A DNA stretch of 18,456 nucleotides from an uncultured Porphyromonadaceae bacterium (GTDB lineage Bacteria > Bacteroidota > Bacteroidia > Bacteroidales > Muribaculaceae): contig CABRZA010000031.1 of NCBI GenBank assembly GCA_902475285.1, positions 1-18,456 of the forward strand. Reading direction: 5' to 3'. The number at the start of each line of letters is the position of its first letter. Within the stretch, counting starts at the first letter, position 1. Below, piece after piece: positions 7,449-15,700 of the stretch. The position numbers were made by a program, and so were the translations under genes. The notes beneath the pieces are model-generated. The model was not told the origin of the DNA, did no database searches, and saw only the letters and a program-made list of their open reading frames with translations.

Positions 7449-8180
7449 CTATTTTCGGCCGAAGTCGGCGGGGATTTCGCCCCACTGCTCGGTGGGCCAT
7501 TTGAGTATCGGATTGCGTATGGGGCCGTTGGCGGCGAGCCATGCATCGGCGCGGGCCAGCAGCTCGAGGGTGGCTGCGGTGTCGGGGCGCCGTGCCAGCG
7601 TGGTGCGCGAGCCTCCACGCCGCAGCCATGCGAGGGTATTCTTTGAGTCGGTGTAGATGGGCGTGGTGCTGTCGCCGCGTGCGGCCAGGAGTGCGGCCAG
7701 GTGAATCATGGCGAGGTATTCGGCTATGTTGTTGGTGCCGATATATTTGGTGCCGGCGCCCACATGGAACACCTCGGCGCTGTCGATTACCCTCACGGCG
7801 CGGTACTCCATGCGTCCGGGGTTTCCGGCACATGCGCCGTCGACGGCTATTGCGTCGAGGCGTATGCCGGGAATGGCGGTGAAGTCGCGCACTCCCGGCG
7901 AGAGCTCGGGCACATCCACGCGTTGTTCCGCCGGAGCCTTGGGGGTGCTTCGTTTAGGCTTGGTTTTGCCGAAGGAAGGGTCGTGCCGGAGTATCTGGCG
8001 CATGAGGCCGAGGTCGTCGCTGCCGCGGTAGGCTGCCGTGGCTTCGTCGAGGTCGTCGAAACTTTTGTAGCGCGCGCCCTCGAAGTGCAGCACTTGCTCC
8101 TGGGCGTCGTCCCAGTTGTCGTAGATGCCGGGCTCGCGGCCTACCCACACCACATAGAACTTGCGTCGTTTCGTGGCCAT
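7449..8180 (-). CDS. rnhA: viroplasmin-domain ribonuclease H family protein
   Basis: The 243-residue protein has two modules. Residues 6-52 (KFYVVWVGREPGIYDNWDDA...YKSFDDLDEATAAY) form a viroplasmin/hybrid-binding domain like that of eukaryotic RNase H1, which grips RNA:DNA hybrids. After a charged, proline-rich linker (about 68-100), the RNase H fold follows, with the four metal-binding acids visible: Asp114 in VDGACAGNPG, Glu154 in TNNIAEYLA, Asp178 in YTDSKNTLAW and Asp239 near the C-terminus. It should remove RNA from hybrids (R-loops, primers) in the cytoplasm. Its ATG overlaps the stop of the ald-like gene (TGATG), which implies translational coupling. The gene symbol follows common annotation of this Bacteroidetes type; a second RNase H gene could exist elsewhere. 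Confidence 0.9.
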   Translation of the reverse strand: MATKRRKFYVVWVGREPGIYDNWDDAQEQVLHFEGARYKSFDDLDEATAAYRGSDDLGLMRQILRHDPSFGKTKPKRSTPKAPAEQRVDVPELSPGVRDFTAIPGIRLDAIAVDGACAGNPGRMEYRAVRVIDSAEVFHVGAGTKYIGTNNIAEYLAMIHLAALLAARGDSTTPIYTDSKNTLAWLRRGGSRTTLARRPDTAATLELLARADAWLAANGPIRNPILKWPTEQWGEIPADFGRK

Positions 8181-9355
8181 CAGGAGAATTGGAGGAAGAG
8201 GTTTATGTCGACGGCGCGTATGCCCAGGAGGCGCGCCACGCGGCGGTTGACGCAGCGTCCCAGGAAGGTGAATGCTGCGGCGCGCAGGCCCGCGTTGAGT
8301 TTGAGCGCGTTCGTCACGCCGTCGCACACCAGAATGTCGTCGAGTGTTGTTACGAAGGTGTTGCTCAGCGCCATGGCCACGGTGCGGGGCACGGAGTTGC
8401 CGGCATTGATGTAGCACAGTTGCGTGGGAATGTTGCCGAAGTTGTCCGACGGCGACGCCAGGTCGAGGTCGATGACTTGCAGCGACGGGAAGGCGGCTCC
8501 GGGATTGTCGGTGAGGTCGAAGCATATCACGCCGCGCTTCATGAGCTTGGCCAGCCCGGCGTCGGCGGTTGGCGTGGGAGCGGCGTTGGTAGCGATGACG
8601 ATGTCGGCCGAGCGCAGGGCGTTCTCGAACACGCGCGGATGCAGCGTGGAGCCCTGGACGGCGGCACCGAGCACACGCTGGGCGTCGCGCAGGCGGTATA
8701 CGTTGTTGTCGAAGAGCCTTACCGTGGCACCAAGGCCTATGGCAGTCTGCGCGGCGGCTACGGCGGCCATGTCGGCGCCCGCTATCACCACCTCGCAGGG
8801 CACCACGCCGGCGACGCCGCCCAGGAGTATGCCCTTGCCGTTGACGGCGTCGGCCAGAAGCGACGTTGCCTTGACCATTGCCGCACGGCCGGCTATCTCG
8901 TTGAGGATGTCGGCGAAGGGGAGGCGTCCGGCCTCGTCGGTGAGCATCTCCAGGCCGAGGGCTATGATGTGGCGTTTGAGCAGGAGGCCCAGTACCTGGA
9001 TGTCGTCGATGTCGTCGTGAAGGAATGTGAGGAGCAGGCCCCCGCGTTTGAGATGGCGGGCGTCGGCGGTGTCGAGGGCCGGAAGGTAGACCACTATGTC
9101 GGCGCCGAGGGCTTCGGTGCGTTCGGTGAGTTCCACGCCGAAGCGGGCGTAGGCTTCGTCGGCATAATGGATGCGCTCGGCGGCGCCGCGCTCCATAAGA
9201 ACTCTGAAACCGCGCTCCACCAGCATGCCGGCGCCTTCGGGGGTGAGGGGAAAGCGGTGGTCGAGCATGCCTTGCGAGGCCGGCAGGCCCACGGAGGTCT
9301 TGCGCGTCACGGCAGTGGCGCGGAGGAGTTCTTCGAGAGGTATTGGTGCGTTCAT
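8180..9355 (-). CDS. alanine dehydrogenase / transhydrogenase (AlaDh-PNT) family protein, divergent active site
   Basis: The 391-residue protein aligns over its length with alanine dehydrogenase: HRFPLTPEGAGMLVERGFRVLME (33-55), LLTFLHDD with the catalytic-type His113, ICFDLTDNPGAAFPS with Asp283 in the place of the catalytic Asp, and CYINAGNSVPRTVAMALSNTF (314-334). Ald makes pyruvate and ammonia from alanine with NAD. Two key features differ. The active-site lysine (LLLKVKEP in typical Ald) is Tyr90 here (ADIVVYLPALD). The glycine-rich NAD loop reads IAGADMAA (191-198) instead of GxGxxG. It could be a Bacteroidetes-specific paralogue with another substrate, so I withhold the symbol ald. The ATG overlaps the aroK stop (ATGA) and the stop overlaps the RNase H start, so it is firmly inside the operon. 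Confidence 0.8.
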   Translation of the reverse strand: MNAPIPLEELLRATAVTRKTSVGLPASQGMLDHRFPLTPEGAGMLVERGFRVLMERGAAERIHYADEAYARFGVELTERTEALGADIVVYLPALDTADARHLKRGGLLLTFLHDDIDDIQVLGLLLKRHIIALGLEMLTDEAGRLPFADILNEIAGRAAMVKATSLLADAVNGKGILLGGVAGVVPCEVVIAGADMAAVAAAQTAIGLGATVRLFDNNVYRLRDAQRVLGAAVQGSTLHPRVFENALRSADIVIATNAAPTPTADAGLAKLMKRGVICFDLTDNPGAAFPSLQVIDLDLASPSDNFGNIPTQLCYINAGNSVPRTVAMALSNTFVTTLDDILVCDGVTNALKLNAGLRAAAFTFLGRCVNRRVARLLGIRAVDINLFLQFS

Positions 9356-9891
9356 GGGCGTAGAAATTCGTTGGTGAAAGCCTTGGCGGAGGTCTCTATT
9401 TGGTCGACGCTTTCCAGGCGGCTGCTGTCGAAGGTGTGCGGTGCGCGGGCATAGGCCTCGCGGCGGGCGGCCTGCATCTCCTCCACGCGGCGCCGCAGCG
9501 CCTCGGGGTCGTCGAGTAGGGCATCGACCAAGGGGCGTTGTCCGCGTTGCAGGCGCAGGCGCGCGAGGGTGACGTCGGTGTCGGCCTGCAGCCACACCAC
9601 CGTGCCGGCGGCGAGCATGAAGGCGGCATTGTCCGGGCGGCAGAATGTGCCTCCGCCGCAGGCCACTATGTCGGCCTCGGCGGCAACACGCCTGAGCACT
9701 TCGCCTTCGAGCCGCCGGAAGGTCGCCTCGCCGCACTCGGCGAAGACGGCGCTCACCGTAGGCAGCCCAGCGGCGGCGCACACGGCGTCGTCGAGGTCGA
9801 CAAAACGCAAGCCCTCGCGGCGCGCCACGGCACGCCCCAGGGTGCTTTTGCCACAGGCCATGAAGCCCGTGAGAAAGACCGGCAGCCTCAC
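9352..9891 (-). CDS. aroK: shikimate kinase
   Basis: The protein has 179 residues from a GTG at 9891. It phosphorylates shikimate at the 3-hydroxyl with ATP in aromatic amino acid synthesis. A Walker A loop GFMACGKST (9-17), the shikimate-binding VDLDD (31-35), ATFRRLE (56-62, with the substrate arginine), ACGGGTF (77-83) and the lid region RGQRPLVD are all in place and correctly spaced. No ATG exists before the P-loop in this frame without running far into mscL. The GTG forms a GTGA overlap with the mscL stop, which is a plausible coupled start, and it gives the normal family length. The C-terminus overlaps the next gene by ATGA. No other shikimate pathway gene lies in the window. Confidence 0.93.
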   Translation of the reverse strand: MRLPVFLTGFMACGKSTLGRAVARREGLRFVDLDDAVCAAAGLPTVSAVFAECGEATFRRLEGEVLRRVAAEADIVACGGGTFCRPDNAAFMLAAGTVVWLQADTDVTLARLRLQRGQRPLVDALLDDPEALRRRVEEMQAARREAYARAPHTFDSSRLESVDQIETSAKAFTNEFLRP

Positions 9892-10334
9892 TTTGCGGCC
9901 TTGCCGTTCTGCTCGCGGAGCAGGTCGCGTATCTCGGTGAGAAGTACTTCCTCCTTCGTAGGCTCGGGAGCGGCTGCCGGTGCCTCGGGTTCGGGCTCGG
10001 GTGCGCGTTTGAGCTTGTTCATGAATTTTATTGCCACGAAGATACAGAAGGCGATGATGATGAAGTCGAAAATCGTCTGCACGAAGGCGCCCCATGTCAC
10101 GGCCACTTCGGGAGTGATGATTTCCTCGCCTTGCTTCACGGCTTCCTTTATCACCCAGCGATGGTCGGAGAAGTTCACGCCGCCGGTAAGCACGCCTATG
10201 GCGGGCATGATGATATCGTTGACGAGCGATGTCACTATCTTGCCGAAAGCCGCGCCGATGATTACACCGACGGCCATGTCGACAACGTTGCCTCTCATGG
10301 CAAACTCTTTGAACTCGTTGAGGAATTTCTTCAT
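9888..10334 (-). CDS. mscL: large-conductance mechanosensitive channel
   Basis: The 148-residue protein is an inner-membrane homopentameric channel that opens under membrane tension to release solutes after hypo-osmotic shock. The N-terminal amphipathic helix and first helix are unmistakable: MKKFLNEFKEFAMRGNVVDM, then AVGVIIGAAFGKIVTSLVNDIIMP. A periplasmic loop (about 47-78) and a second membrane helix (FVQTIFDFIIIAFCIFVAIKFM) follow. The cytoplasmic tail has a Pro/Glu/Ala-rich linker (RAPEPEPEAPAAAPEPTKEE), then the short C-terminal helix LLTEIRDLLREQ. The open frame runs further upstream, but the family N-terminus fixes the ATG at 10334. It is first in the compact cluster; its stop overlaps the aroK GTG. 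Promoter-like signal: TAAATTTG 27 nt upstream. Confidence 0.97.
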   Translation of the reverse strand: MKKFLNEFKEFAMRGNVVDMAVGVIIGAAFGKIVTSLVNDIIMPAIGVLTGGVNFSDHRWVIKEAVKQGEEIITPEVAVTWGAFVQTIFDFIIIAFCIFVAIKFMNKLKRAPEPEPEAPAAAPEPTKEEVLLTEIRDLLREQNGKAAK

Positions 10335-10361
10335 AGTTACGTCTTGAATGTTAGTTTGTCG

Positions 10362-10369
10362 CAAATTTA
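10362..10369 (-). promoter_or_regulatory. -7 box of the mscL operon
   Basis: TAAATTTG on the minus strand fits TAnnTTTG and precedes the mscL ATG by 27 nt. No TTTG is seen at the standard spacing. It is the only such box between mscL and the divergent acyltransferase on this strand, so it probably drives the mscL-to-glgB run. Confidence 0.5.
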
Positions 10370-10438
10370 AACAATTTTTCCAATATATCGGTTTGTCCGT
10401 CGCAAAAAATCGCACCCGGGCCAATTTTGTGACGCGGT

Positions 10439-10470
10439 CTTGGCTGTGTGGGCGAATTGCGGTATCTTTG
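10439..10470 (+). promoter_or_regulatory. Bacteroidetes promoter of the acyltransferase gene
   Basis: CTTG (10439-10442, three of four matches to TTTG), a 20-nt spacer and TATCTTTG (10463-10470) form a near-consensus promoter. The proposed GTG start at 10475 begins four nucleotides after it, the same distance as in rfbC. Confidence 0.68.
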
Positions 10471-10474
10471 CAGG

Positions 10475-11545
10475 GTGAAAGATATATCGCGAGAAAATGG
10501 AGGCGGATTGAGCCGCGAATGCACCCTTCTGATGAGAGGACTGGCAATTGCCGCCATCGTGCTCCATAATTTCTGTCATTCGGTGCCGGGGGTGACTCCC
10601 GAAAATGAGTTCGCCTTCGACGGAGCCAATGTTGCTTCGCTTTTCGCCGCCAAGGACGGCGCCGTGCTGTGGGCTTTCGACCTTATGTCGTTCTTCGGAT
10701 GGTACGGCGTGCCGGTGTTTATGTTTCTCACGGGCTACGGCCTGGTGATGAAGTACGAACGCGACGGCGCGCCTTTTGCCCTCGGCGGATTTCTGCAGCG
10801 CAATTTCCTTAAACTTTTCTTCCTGATGCTTCCGGCGGTGGCGGCACTTGTGCTTTTTTCCGTGTGCGTATGTCTGCCGCAGGGGTATTTGGGACTGCAT
10901 ACGATAGGTCTCTACGTGAGCCAGCTCACCATGCTTTCCGACCTGTTCTACCCCCTGTGGCTGCCGCTTCCGGGCGTGTACTGGTACTTCGGTCTCACGA
11001 TGGAGTTCTACATCGTCTACGCCCTGCTCATTCGCCGGCGTCCGGCATGGTGGATGTGGGCGCTTGTGGCCGCAAGCATCGTGGCGCAACTCCTGGCCGA
11101 CGGCGGCTCGGCGACGATGGGCTGGCTTCGCCACAACGCCACGGGCTGGATGTCGGTGCTCGCTTTCGGCGTGGTCTACGGCCGTGCCCGTCACATAGCA
11201 CGCCCGGCGGCTGTGGCGGTGCTGACGGCCTCGGTACTTCTGTTCGTGCCCTCGACGCTCGACCCCCGGGCATGGCAATTCTCCATCCTTGCCTGTGTGG
11301 CGGTGGCGATAGCGGCGGCGCGCCTGTCGATGCTCGTGCCCTATTGGCGCGAGGCATGGATATGGCTGGGGCGCTTCAGCCCCATGGTGTTCGTGGCGCA
11401 TCCGGTGGCCCGTGAAGCAGTGGCCTACGTCTTCCCCATACAAAGCCCCGGGCTGCTGCCGCTGGTGCTGTATCTTATTGTCACCGTCGCCCTGGCCCTT
11501 GTCTTCCGCCCCATAACCCGCGCCCTCTGGCGGCGGTACATATAA
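10475..11545 (+). CDS. acyltransferase 3 family integral membrane protein
   Basis: From a GTG at 10475 the protein has 356 residues with about ten hydrophobic helices. It has the layout of OafA/WecH-like O-acyltransferases, which move acyl groups from inside the cell to sugars of surface glycans or other acceptors. Visible marks are RGLAIAAIVLHN (21-32, with the conserved His31), FFGWYGVPVFMFLTGYGLVM, an RNF segment before helix 3, PGVYWYFGLTMEFYIVYALL (matching the P-W-L..E..FY motif) and RFSPMVFVAHPVARE (matching RfSY.iYL.H). An ATG at 10532 would remove residues before RGLAI that the family normally has, and a start at 10448 would lie upstream of the promoter box, so GTG is preferred. The acceptor is unknown. 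It is monocistronic and ends at a terminator. Confidence 0.85.
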   Translation: MKDISRENGGGLSRECTLLMRGLAIAAIVLHNFCHSVPGVTPENEFAFDGANVASLFAAKDGAVLWAFDLMSFFGWYGVPVFMFLTGYGLVMKYERDGAPFALGGFLQRNFLKLFFLMLPAVAALVLFSVCVCLPQGYLGLHTIGLYVSQLTMLSDLFYPLWLPLPGVYWYFGLTMEFYIVYALLIRRRPAWWMWALVAASIVAQLLADGGSATMGWLRHNATGWMSVLAFGVVYGRARHIARPAAVAVLTASVLLFVPSTLDPRAWQFSILACVAVAIAAARLSMLVPYWREAWIWLGRFSPMVFVAHPVAREAVAYVFPIQSPGLLPLVLYLIVTVALALVFRPITRALWRRYI

Positions 11546-11547
11546 AA

Positions 11548-11572
11548 AGCCCGGTCCGTCGGGGGCCGGGCT
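11548..11572. terminator. bidirectional terminator between acyltransferase and DUF5074 gene
   Basis: Arms 11548-11557 and 11563-11572 form a 10-bp GC-rich stem with one U-G and a 5-nt loop. An A-run before it on the plus strand supplies the U-tract for the minus-strand gene, as at 3669-3704. It lies between two converging stops. Confidence 0.83.
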
Positions 11573-11590
11573 CAACTGTATTCTCTGATT

Positions 11591-12721
11591 TTATTTTTTC
11601 AGGAAGGTGATGTGGCCGGGTATGTCGCCCGTGTTCACCGTCCAGAGAAGGTTCCAGTCGGGGCTGTAGCACCGCAGCTGGCCCGACGAGGCGTAGTTCT
11701 TGGCGTCGGTGAGGTAGAACTCGCCCGTCGAGGGGTTTACGGCGATGGAGTAGAGGGCCTGGATGCCGGTGATGTCGACGGCCAGGGGCGATGCCTCGGC
11801 GGTGGTGGCGGTGAAGTCGACCATGCCCATCGAGGTGGTGGGATTGAACGAGGCGTCGTAGACGGTGCCGTAGTAGTATATCTTGTTGCCCTTCATCACG
11901 AGGTTGTCGACGGCGGTGTCGAGGGTCTCGACGGGCTCGTAGCGGTCGTCGTCACCCTTGGCCAGACGCACCAGGCACGGTGCGAGGTCGTAGTAGTTGC
12001 CGCGCGAGCTCACCCACAGCGTGCCGAAGCTGTCGGCCACGATGTGCTGGAGGTTGACGGCGCGGGTGTCGACGGCGTAGCTCACCTGCATCGTCGAGGG
12101 GTCGACGACGCTCACGGTGCTGTCGAATTCGCCCGTGGTATAGTTGTAGGAGTTGGCCACGAAGAGCCGGCCGTCGTGCATCGCGAGGCCCTCGGGGTTG
12201 ATGCCCACGCCCACGGTGCCGTCGAGGCTGAGGTCGGAGAGCTTGAAGCGCACCACCGAGCCTCGGTCGCCGGTGCCGCCCACGGTGCTGGTCACATAGG
12301 CGTGGCTGTCGTCGAAGGCTATGCGGCGGGGCGACGGGATGTCGACCTGGCCTATGCGTGTGGCGGTGTAGGCGTCGAGCACCTCCACCTTGTGGCTGCC
12401 GGTGACAACGATGTAGAGCCGCCCGTCGTGGATGGCCATGTCGTTGCCGGTGTCGCCGAGTTCCATCACCTGGTCGGGGTTGCGTTCGGAGTAGATGTTG
12501 CGCACGTAGTAGTGGCCCGGGTAGTCGAACCAGTCGAGCGAGCACTTGTTCTTGCCCATCTGGCCTTCGTTGAGTACATAGAATCCGCGGTAGTCGCCGC
12601 CGTTGCCGGCGAGTTGCTCGTCGACGAACTCATAGTCGGCGCCGGGAATCACGGGGTCGTCGGAGCAGGCTCCGAGCATGGCTGCCAGGGGCAGCATAAG
12701 AAGATAACGATAAAATTTCAT
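11591..12721 (-). CDS. DUF5074 / YncE-like beta-propeller surface lipoprotein
   Basis: The 376-residue protein begins MKFYRYLLMLPLAAMLGACS; the lipobox LGAC gives a lipidated Cys19. The following SDDP is acidic, like Bacteroidales surface-export signals, so exposure on the cell surface is likely (inference). The rest is built of propeller blades: FYVLNEGQMG (47-56, a DUF5074 hallmark), NDMAIHDGRLYIVVTGSHKV, PSPRRIAFDDSHAYVTS, NPEGLAMHDGRLFVANS and IAVNPSTGEFYLTDA. Such proteins bind ligands next to TonB-dependent transporters; BtuG, the vitamin B12-capturing partner of BtuB, is a relative of this fold. No transporter gene lies nearby, so no ligand is proposed. The longer frame to 12784 would lose the signal peptide, so 12721 is chosen. 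It has a -7 box and lies 59 nt downstream of mfd. Confidence 0.87.
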   Translation of the reverse strand: MKFYRYLLMLPLAAMLGACSDDPVIPGADYEFVDEQLAGNGGDYRGFYVLNEGQMGKNKCSLDWFDYPGHYYVRNIYSERNPDQVMELGDTGNDMAIHDGRLYIVVTGSHKVEVLDAYTATRIGQVDIPSPRRIAFDDSHAYVTSTVGGTGDRGSVVRFKLSDLSLDGTVGVGINPEGLAMHDGRLFVANSYNYTTGEFDSTVSVVDPSTMQVSYAVDTRAVNLQHIVADSFGTLWVSSRGNYYDLAPCLVRLAKGDDDRYEPVETLDTAVDNLVMKGNKIYYYGTVYDASFNPTTSMGMVDFTATTAEASPLAVDITGIQALYSIAVNPSTGEFYLTDAKNYASSGQLRCYSPDWNLLWTVNTGDIPGHITFLKK

Positions 12722-12745
12722 AATGTGTTTATGTGGTTTGCTGCG

Positions 12746-12753
12746 CAAAGGTA
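12746..12753 (-). promoter_or_regulatory. -7 box of the DUF5074 lipoprotein gene
   Basis: TACCTTTG on the minus strand fits TAnnTTTG and lies 24 nt before the ATG, in the 59-nt gap after mfd. No clear TTTG box precedes it. It suggests the gene can be expressed independently of mfd. Confidence 0.5.
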
Positions 12754-12780
12754 CGAAAAAAATCCGATACGCCGCGACGC

Positions 12781-15700
12781 TCACACCTCCATGGCGAGGA
12801 TTCGGTCGAGGATGTCGGCGGCGGCGCTGACGGTGGGCACGTTGGCGAACACGAAGCTGCGGCGCCCGTTGCGCTCGCGTATGCCCACCTCCGAAGCGTG
12901 GCCTTGCAGATATGCCAGCATGCGCCCGAAGGCGTTGCTCTGGTAGTAGGCTTTGTTGTCGTCGCCCACGAAGTATGTGTACATCGAGCCCTGCTTCATC
13001 ACCACTTTCTCTATGCCCAGACGTCGGGCGCGACGGCGCAGCACTGGCACGCGCAGCAGCTCGCGGGCGGCGTCGGGGATGCGCCCGAAGCGGTCGCGGA
13101 GGCGCTCCTCGAAGGCCGCAAGCTGGTCGGCGCGCTCTATGTTGTCGAGCTCCTGGTAGAGGGCTATGCGCTCGCCGGCCTGCGGCACATAGTCGGCCGG
13201 GAGGAGAAGCTCGAGGTCGCTCTCCACGGTGCAGTCGGCCACGAAGTCGTCGGCGTGGTCGTCGGTGCCGCCGGCTGAGGCCAGTTCGGGGAACTCCTCG
13301 GTGCGCAGCTCCGTTACGGCCTCGCGGAGGATTTTCTGGTAGGTCTCGTAGCCCAGGTCGGCGATGAAGCCGCTCTGCTCGGCGCCCAGAAGGTTGCCCG
13401 CGCCGCGGATGTCGAGGTCCTGCATGGCCACATGTATGCCCGACCCCAGGTCGGAGAAGCCCTCGATGGCTTCGAGGCGCCGCCGGGCGTCGGAGGTGAG
13501 GGGCTTGCCCTCGGGCACGGTGAGGTAGCAGAAGGCCTTGCGCGACGAGCGCCCCACACGCCCGCGCAGCTGGTGCAGCTCGCTCAGACCGAAGCGGTGC
13601 GCGTCGTTGATTATTATGGTGTTGACGTTGGGCATGTCGATGCCGCTCTCTATGATGGTGGTGGCCAGGAGCACGTCGTAGTCGTGCGCCGAGAAGTCGG
13701 TGATGGTTTTTTCGAGCTTCTCGGGAGGCATCTGGCCGTGGGCCACCACGGTGCGTGCGTCGGGCACGAGGCGCTTCACCATGGCCTCGAGGTCGTAGAG
13801 CCCCTCGATGCGCGGATTCACCACGAACACCTGGCCGCCGCGCGCCAGCTCGAAGTTGATGGCCTCGGCCACGGTGTGGTCGTTGAGGGTCTCGATGGAG
13901 GTGATTATGGGGTAGCGGTTGGGCGGGGGAGTGGTGATGGTGCTGAGGTCGCGCGCGCCCATGAGCGAGAACTGCAGCGTGCGCGGTATGGGAGTGGCGG
14001 TCATGGTGAGGGTGTCGATGTTGACGCGCATCTGGCGCAGGCGCTCCTTGACGGCGACGCCGAACTTTTGCTCCTCGTCGATGATGAGCAGTCCGAGGTC
14101 CTTGAACTTCACGCCCTTGCCTATGAGCTTGTGCGTGCCCACGAGGATGTCGATTTTTCCGGCCTCGAGGTCGGCGAAAATCTGCTTGGTGTCCTTTGCC
14201 GAGCGTGCGCGCGAGAGGTATTCCACGCGCACCGGAAAGTCGGCCAGGCGCTCCGAGAAGGTGTGGTAGTGCTGGTAGGCGAGCACGGTGGTGGGCACCA
14301 GCACGGCCACCTGCTTGCCGTCGACGGCGGCCTTGAAGGCGGCGCGGATGGCTATCTCGGTCTTGCCGAAGCCCACGTCGCCGCAGATGAGGCGGTCCAT
14401 AGGGCGCTCGCTCTCCATGTCGGCCTTCACGGCCTGCGTGGCCGTGAGCTGGTCGGGGGTGTCCTCATATATAAAGGAGGCCTCGAGCTCGTGCTGCATG
14501 TAGCTGTCGGGCGAGAAGGCGAAGCCCTTCTCCTCGCGGCGCGCCGCGTAGAGCTTTATGAGGTCGCGGGCGATGTCTTTGAGCTTGCCCTTGGTCTTGT
14601 CCTTGATTTTCTGCCAGGCGCCCGAGCCTATGCGGTTGATTTTCGGCGGCACTCCCTCCTTGCCGCGGTATTTGGCGAGCTTGTGCAGCGCGTGGATCGA
14701 CACGAAGAGCACGTCGTTGTTCTGGTACACGAGCTTTATCACCTCCTGCATGCGGCCGTTCACGTTGGTGCGCAGAAGGCCCTCGAAGCGGCCCACGCCG
14801 TGGTCGAGATGCACTATGTAGTCGCCCGGCTCTATCTGCCCCAACTCTTTCATCGATAAAGCGAGGCGTCCCGAGCGGGCGCGGTCGCTTTTGAGGGTGT
14901 ATTTGTGGAAGCGGTCGAAAATCTGGTGGTCGGTGAAGACGCACACCTTGGCCTCGTGGTCGACGAAGCCCTCGTGGAGCGTGCCTTCGACGGCCTCGAA
15001 GTCGATTTTGTCGCCGCGCTCGGCGAAAATCTCGCGCAGGCGGTCGAACTGCTTCGCGTTGTCCGACAGGATGAGCAGCCGGTAGCCCTCGGCCAGAAAG
15101 CGCGTGAACGAGTCGGCAATCAAGTCGAAATTCTTGTGGTACACCCCCTGCGGCGCGCAGTCGAAGGCCACCGTTGGTGTGCCCCGGCGCGCTTGGGCCT
15201 TGGCGGTGGTGTAGCGCACGCGGCGGAGGGCGCCGAGGCGCGCGGCGAAGGCGTCGGCGTCGACCACGGCGTTGTCCACCGCGTCGGCGTCGGCATCGTC
15301 GTCGGCAAGGAGGGTGAGGGCCGACATACCCTCGGCTGCGATGGCGCGGATGCGCTCCACGGTGTAGTCCTCGTTGGCGGTTACCACCAGGGTGTTGTCG
15401 GGCACGTAGTCGAGGAGCGACTGCAGGCTGTTGCGGGCGCGCACCTGCGCCGTCACGTCGATGCTGTCGAGGCGCCCGGTGGAGAGCTGCGTCTCCACGT
15501 CGAAGGTGCGGATGCTCTCTATGTCGTCGCCGAAGAAGTCGAGGCGCACGGGCTCTTCGAGCGAGTAGGCGAAGATGTCGAGTATGGAGCCGCGCACGGC
15601 GTACTGCCCCGGCTCGTACACATAGTCGGTTTCGGTGAATCCGAAGTCGCGCAGGCGCCCGGCAATCTCCTTCATGTCGGCCGTGCCGCCGCTGCGCAGG

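Noticed and set aside
9888..10547. 219-residue version of MscL starting at 10547
   Set aside because: The extra N-terminal residues span the promoter region and lack family similarity; MKKFLNEFKEFAMRG at 10334 is the conserved beginning.
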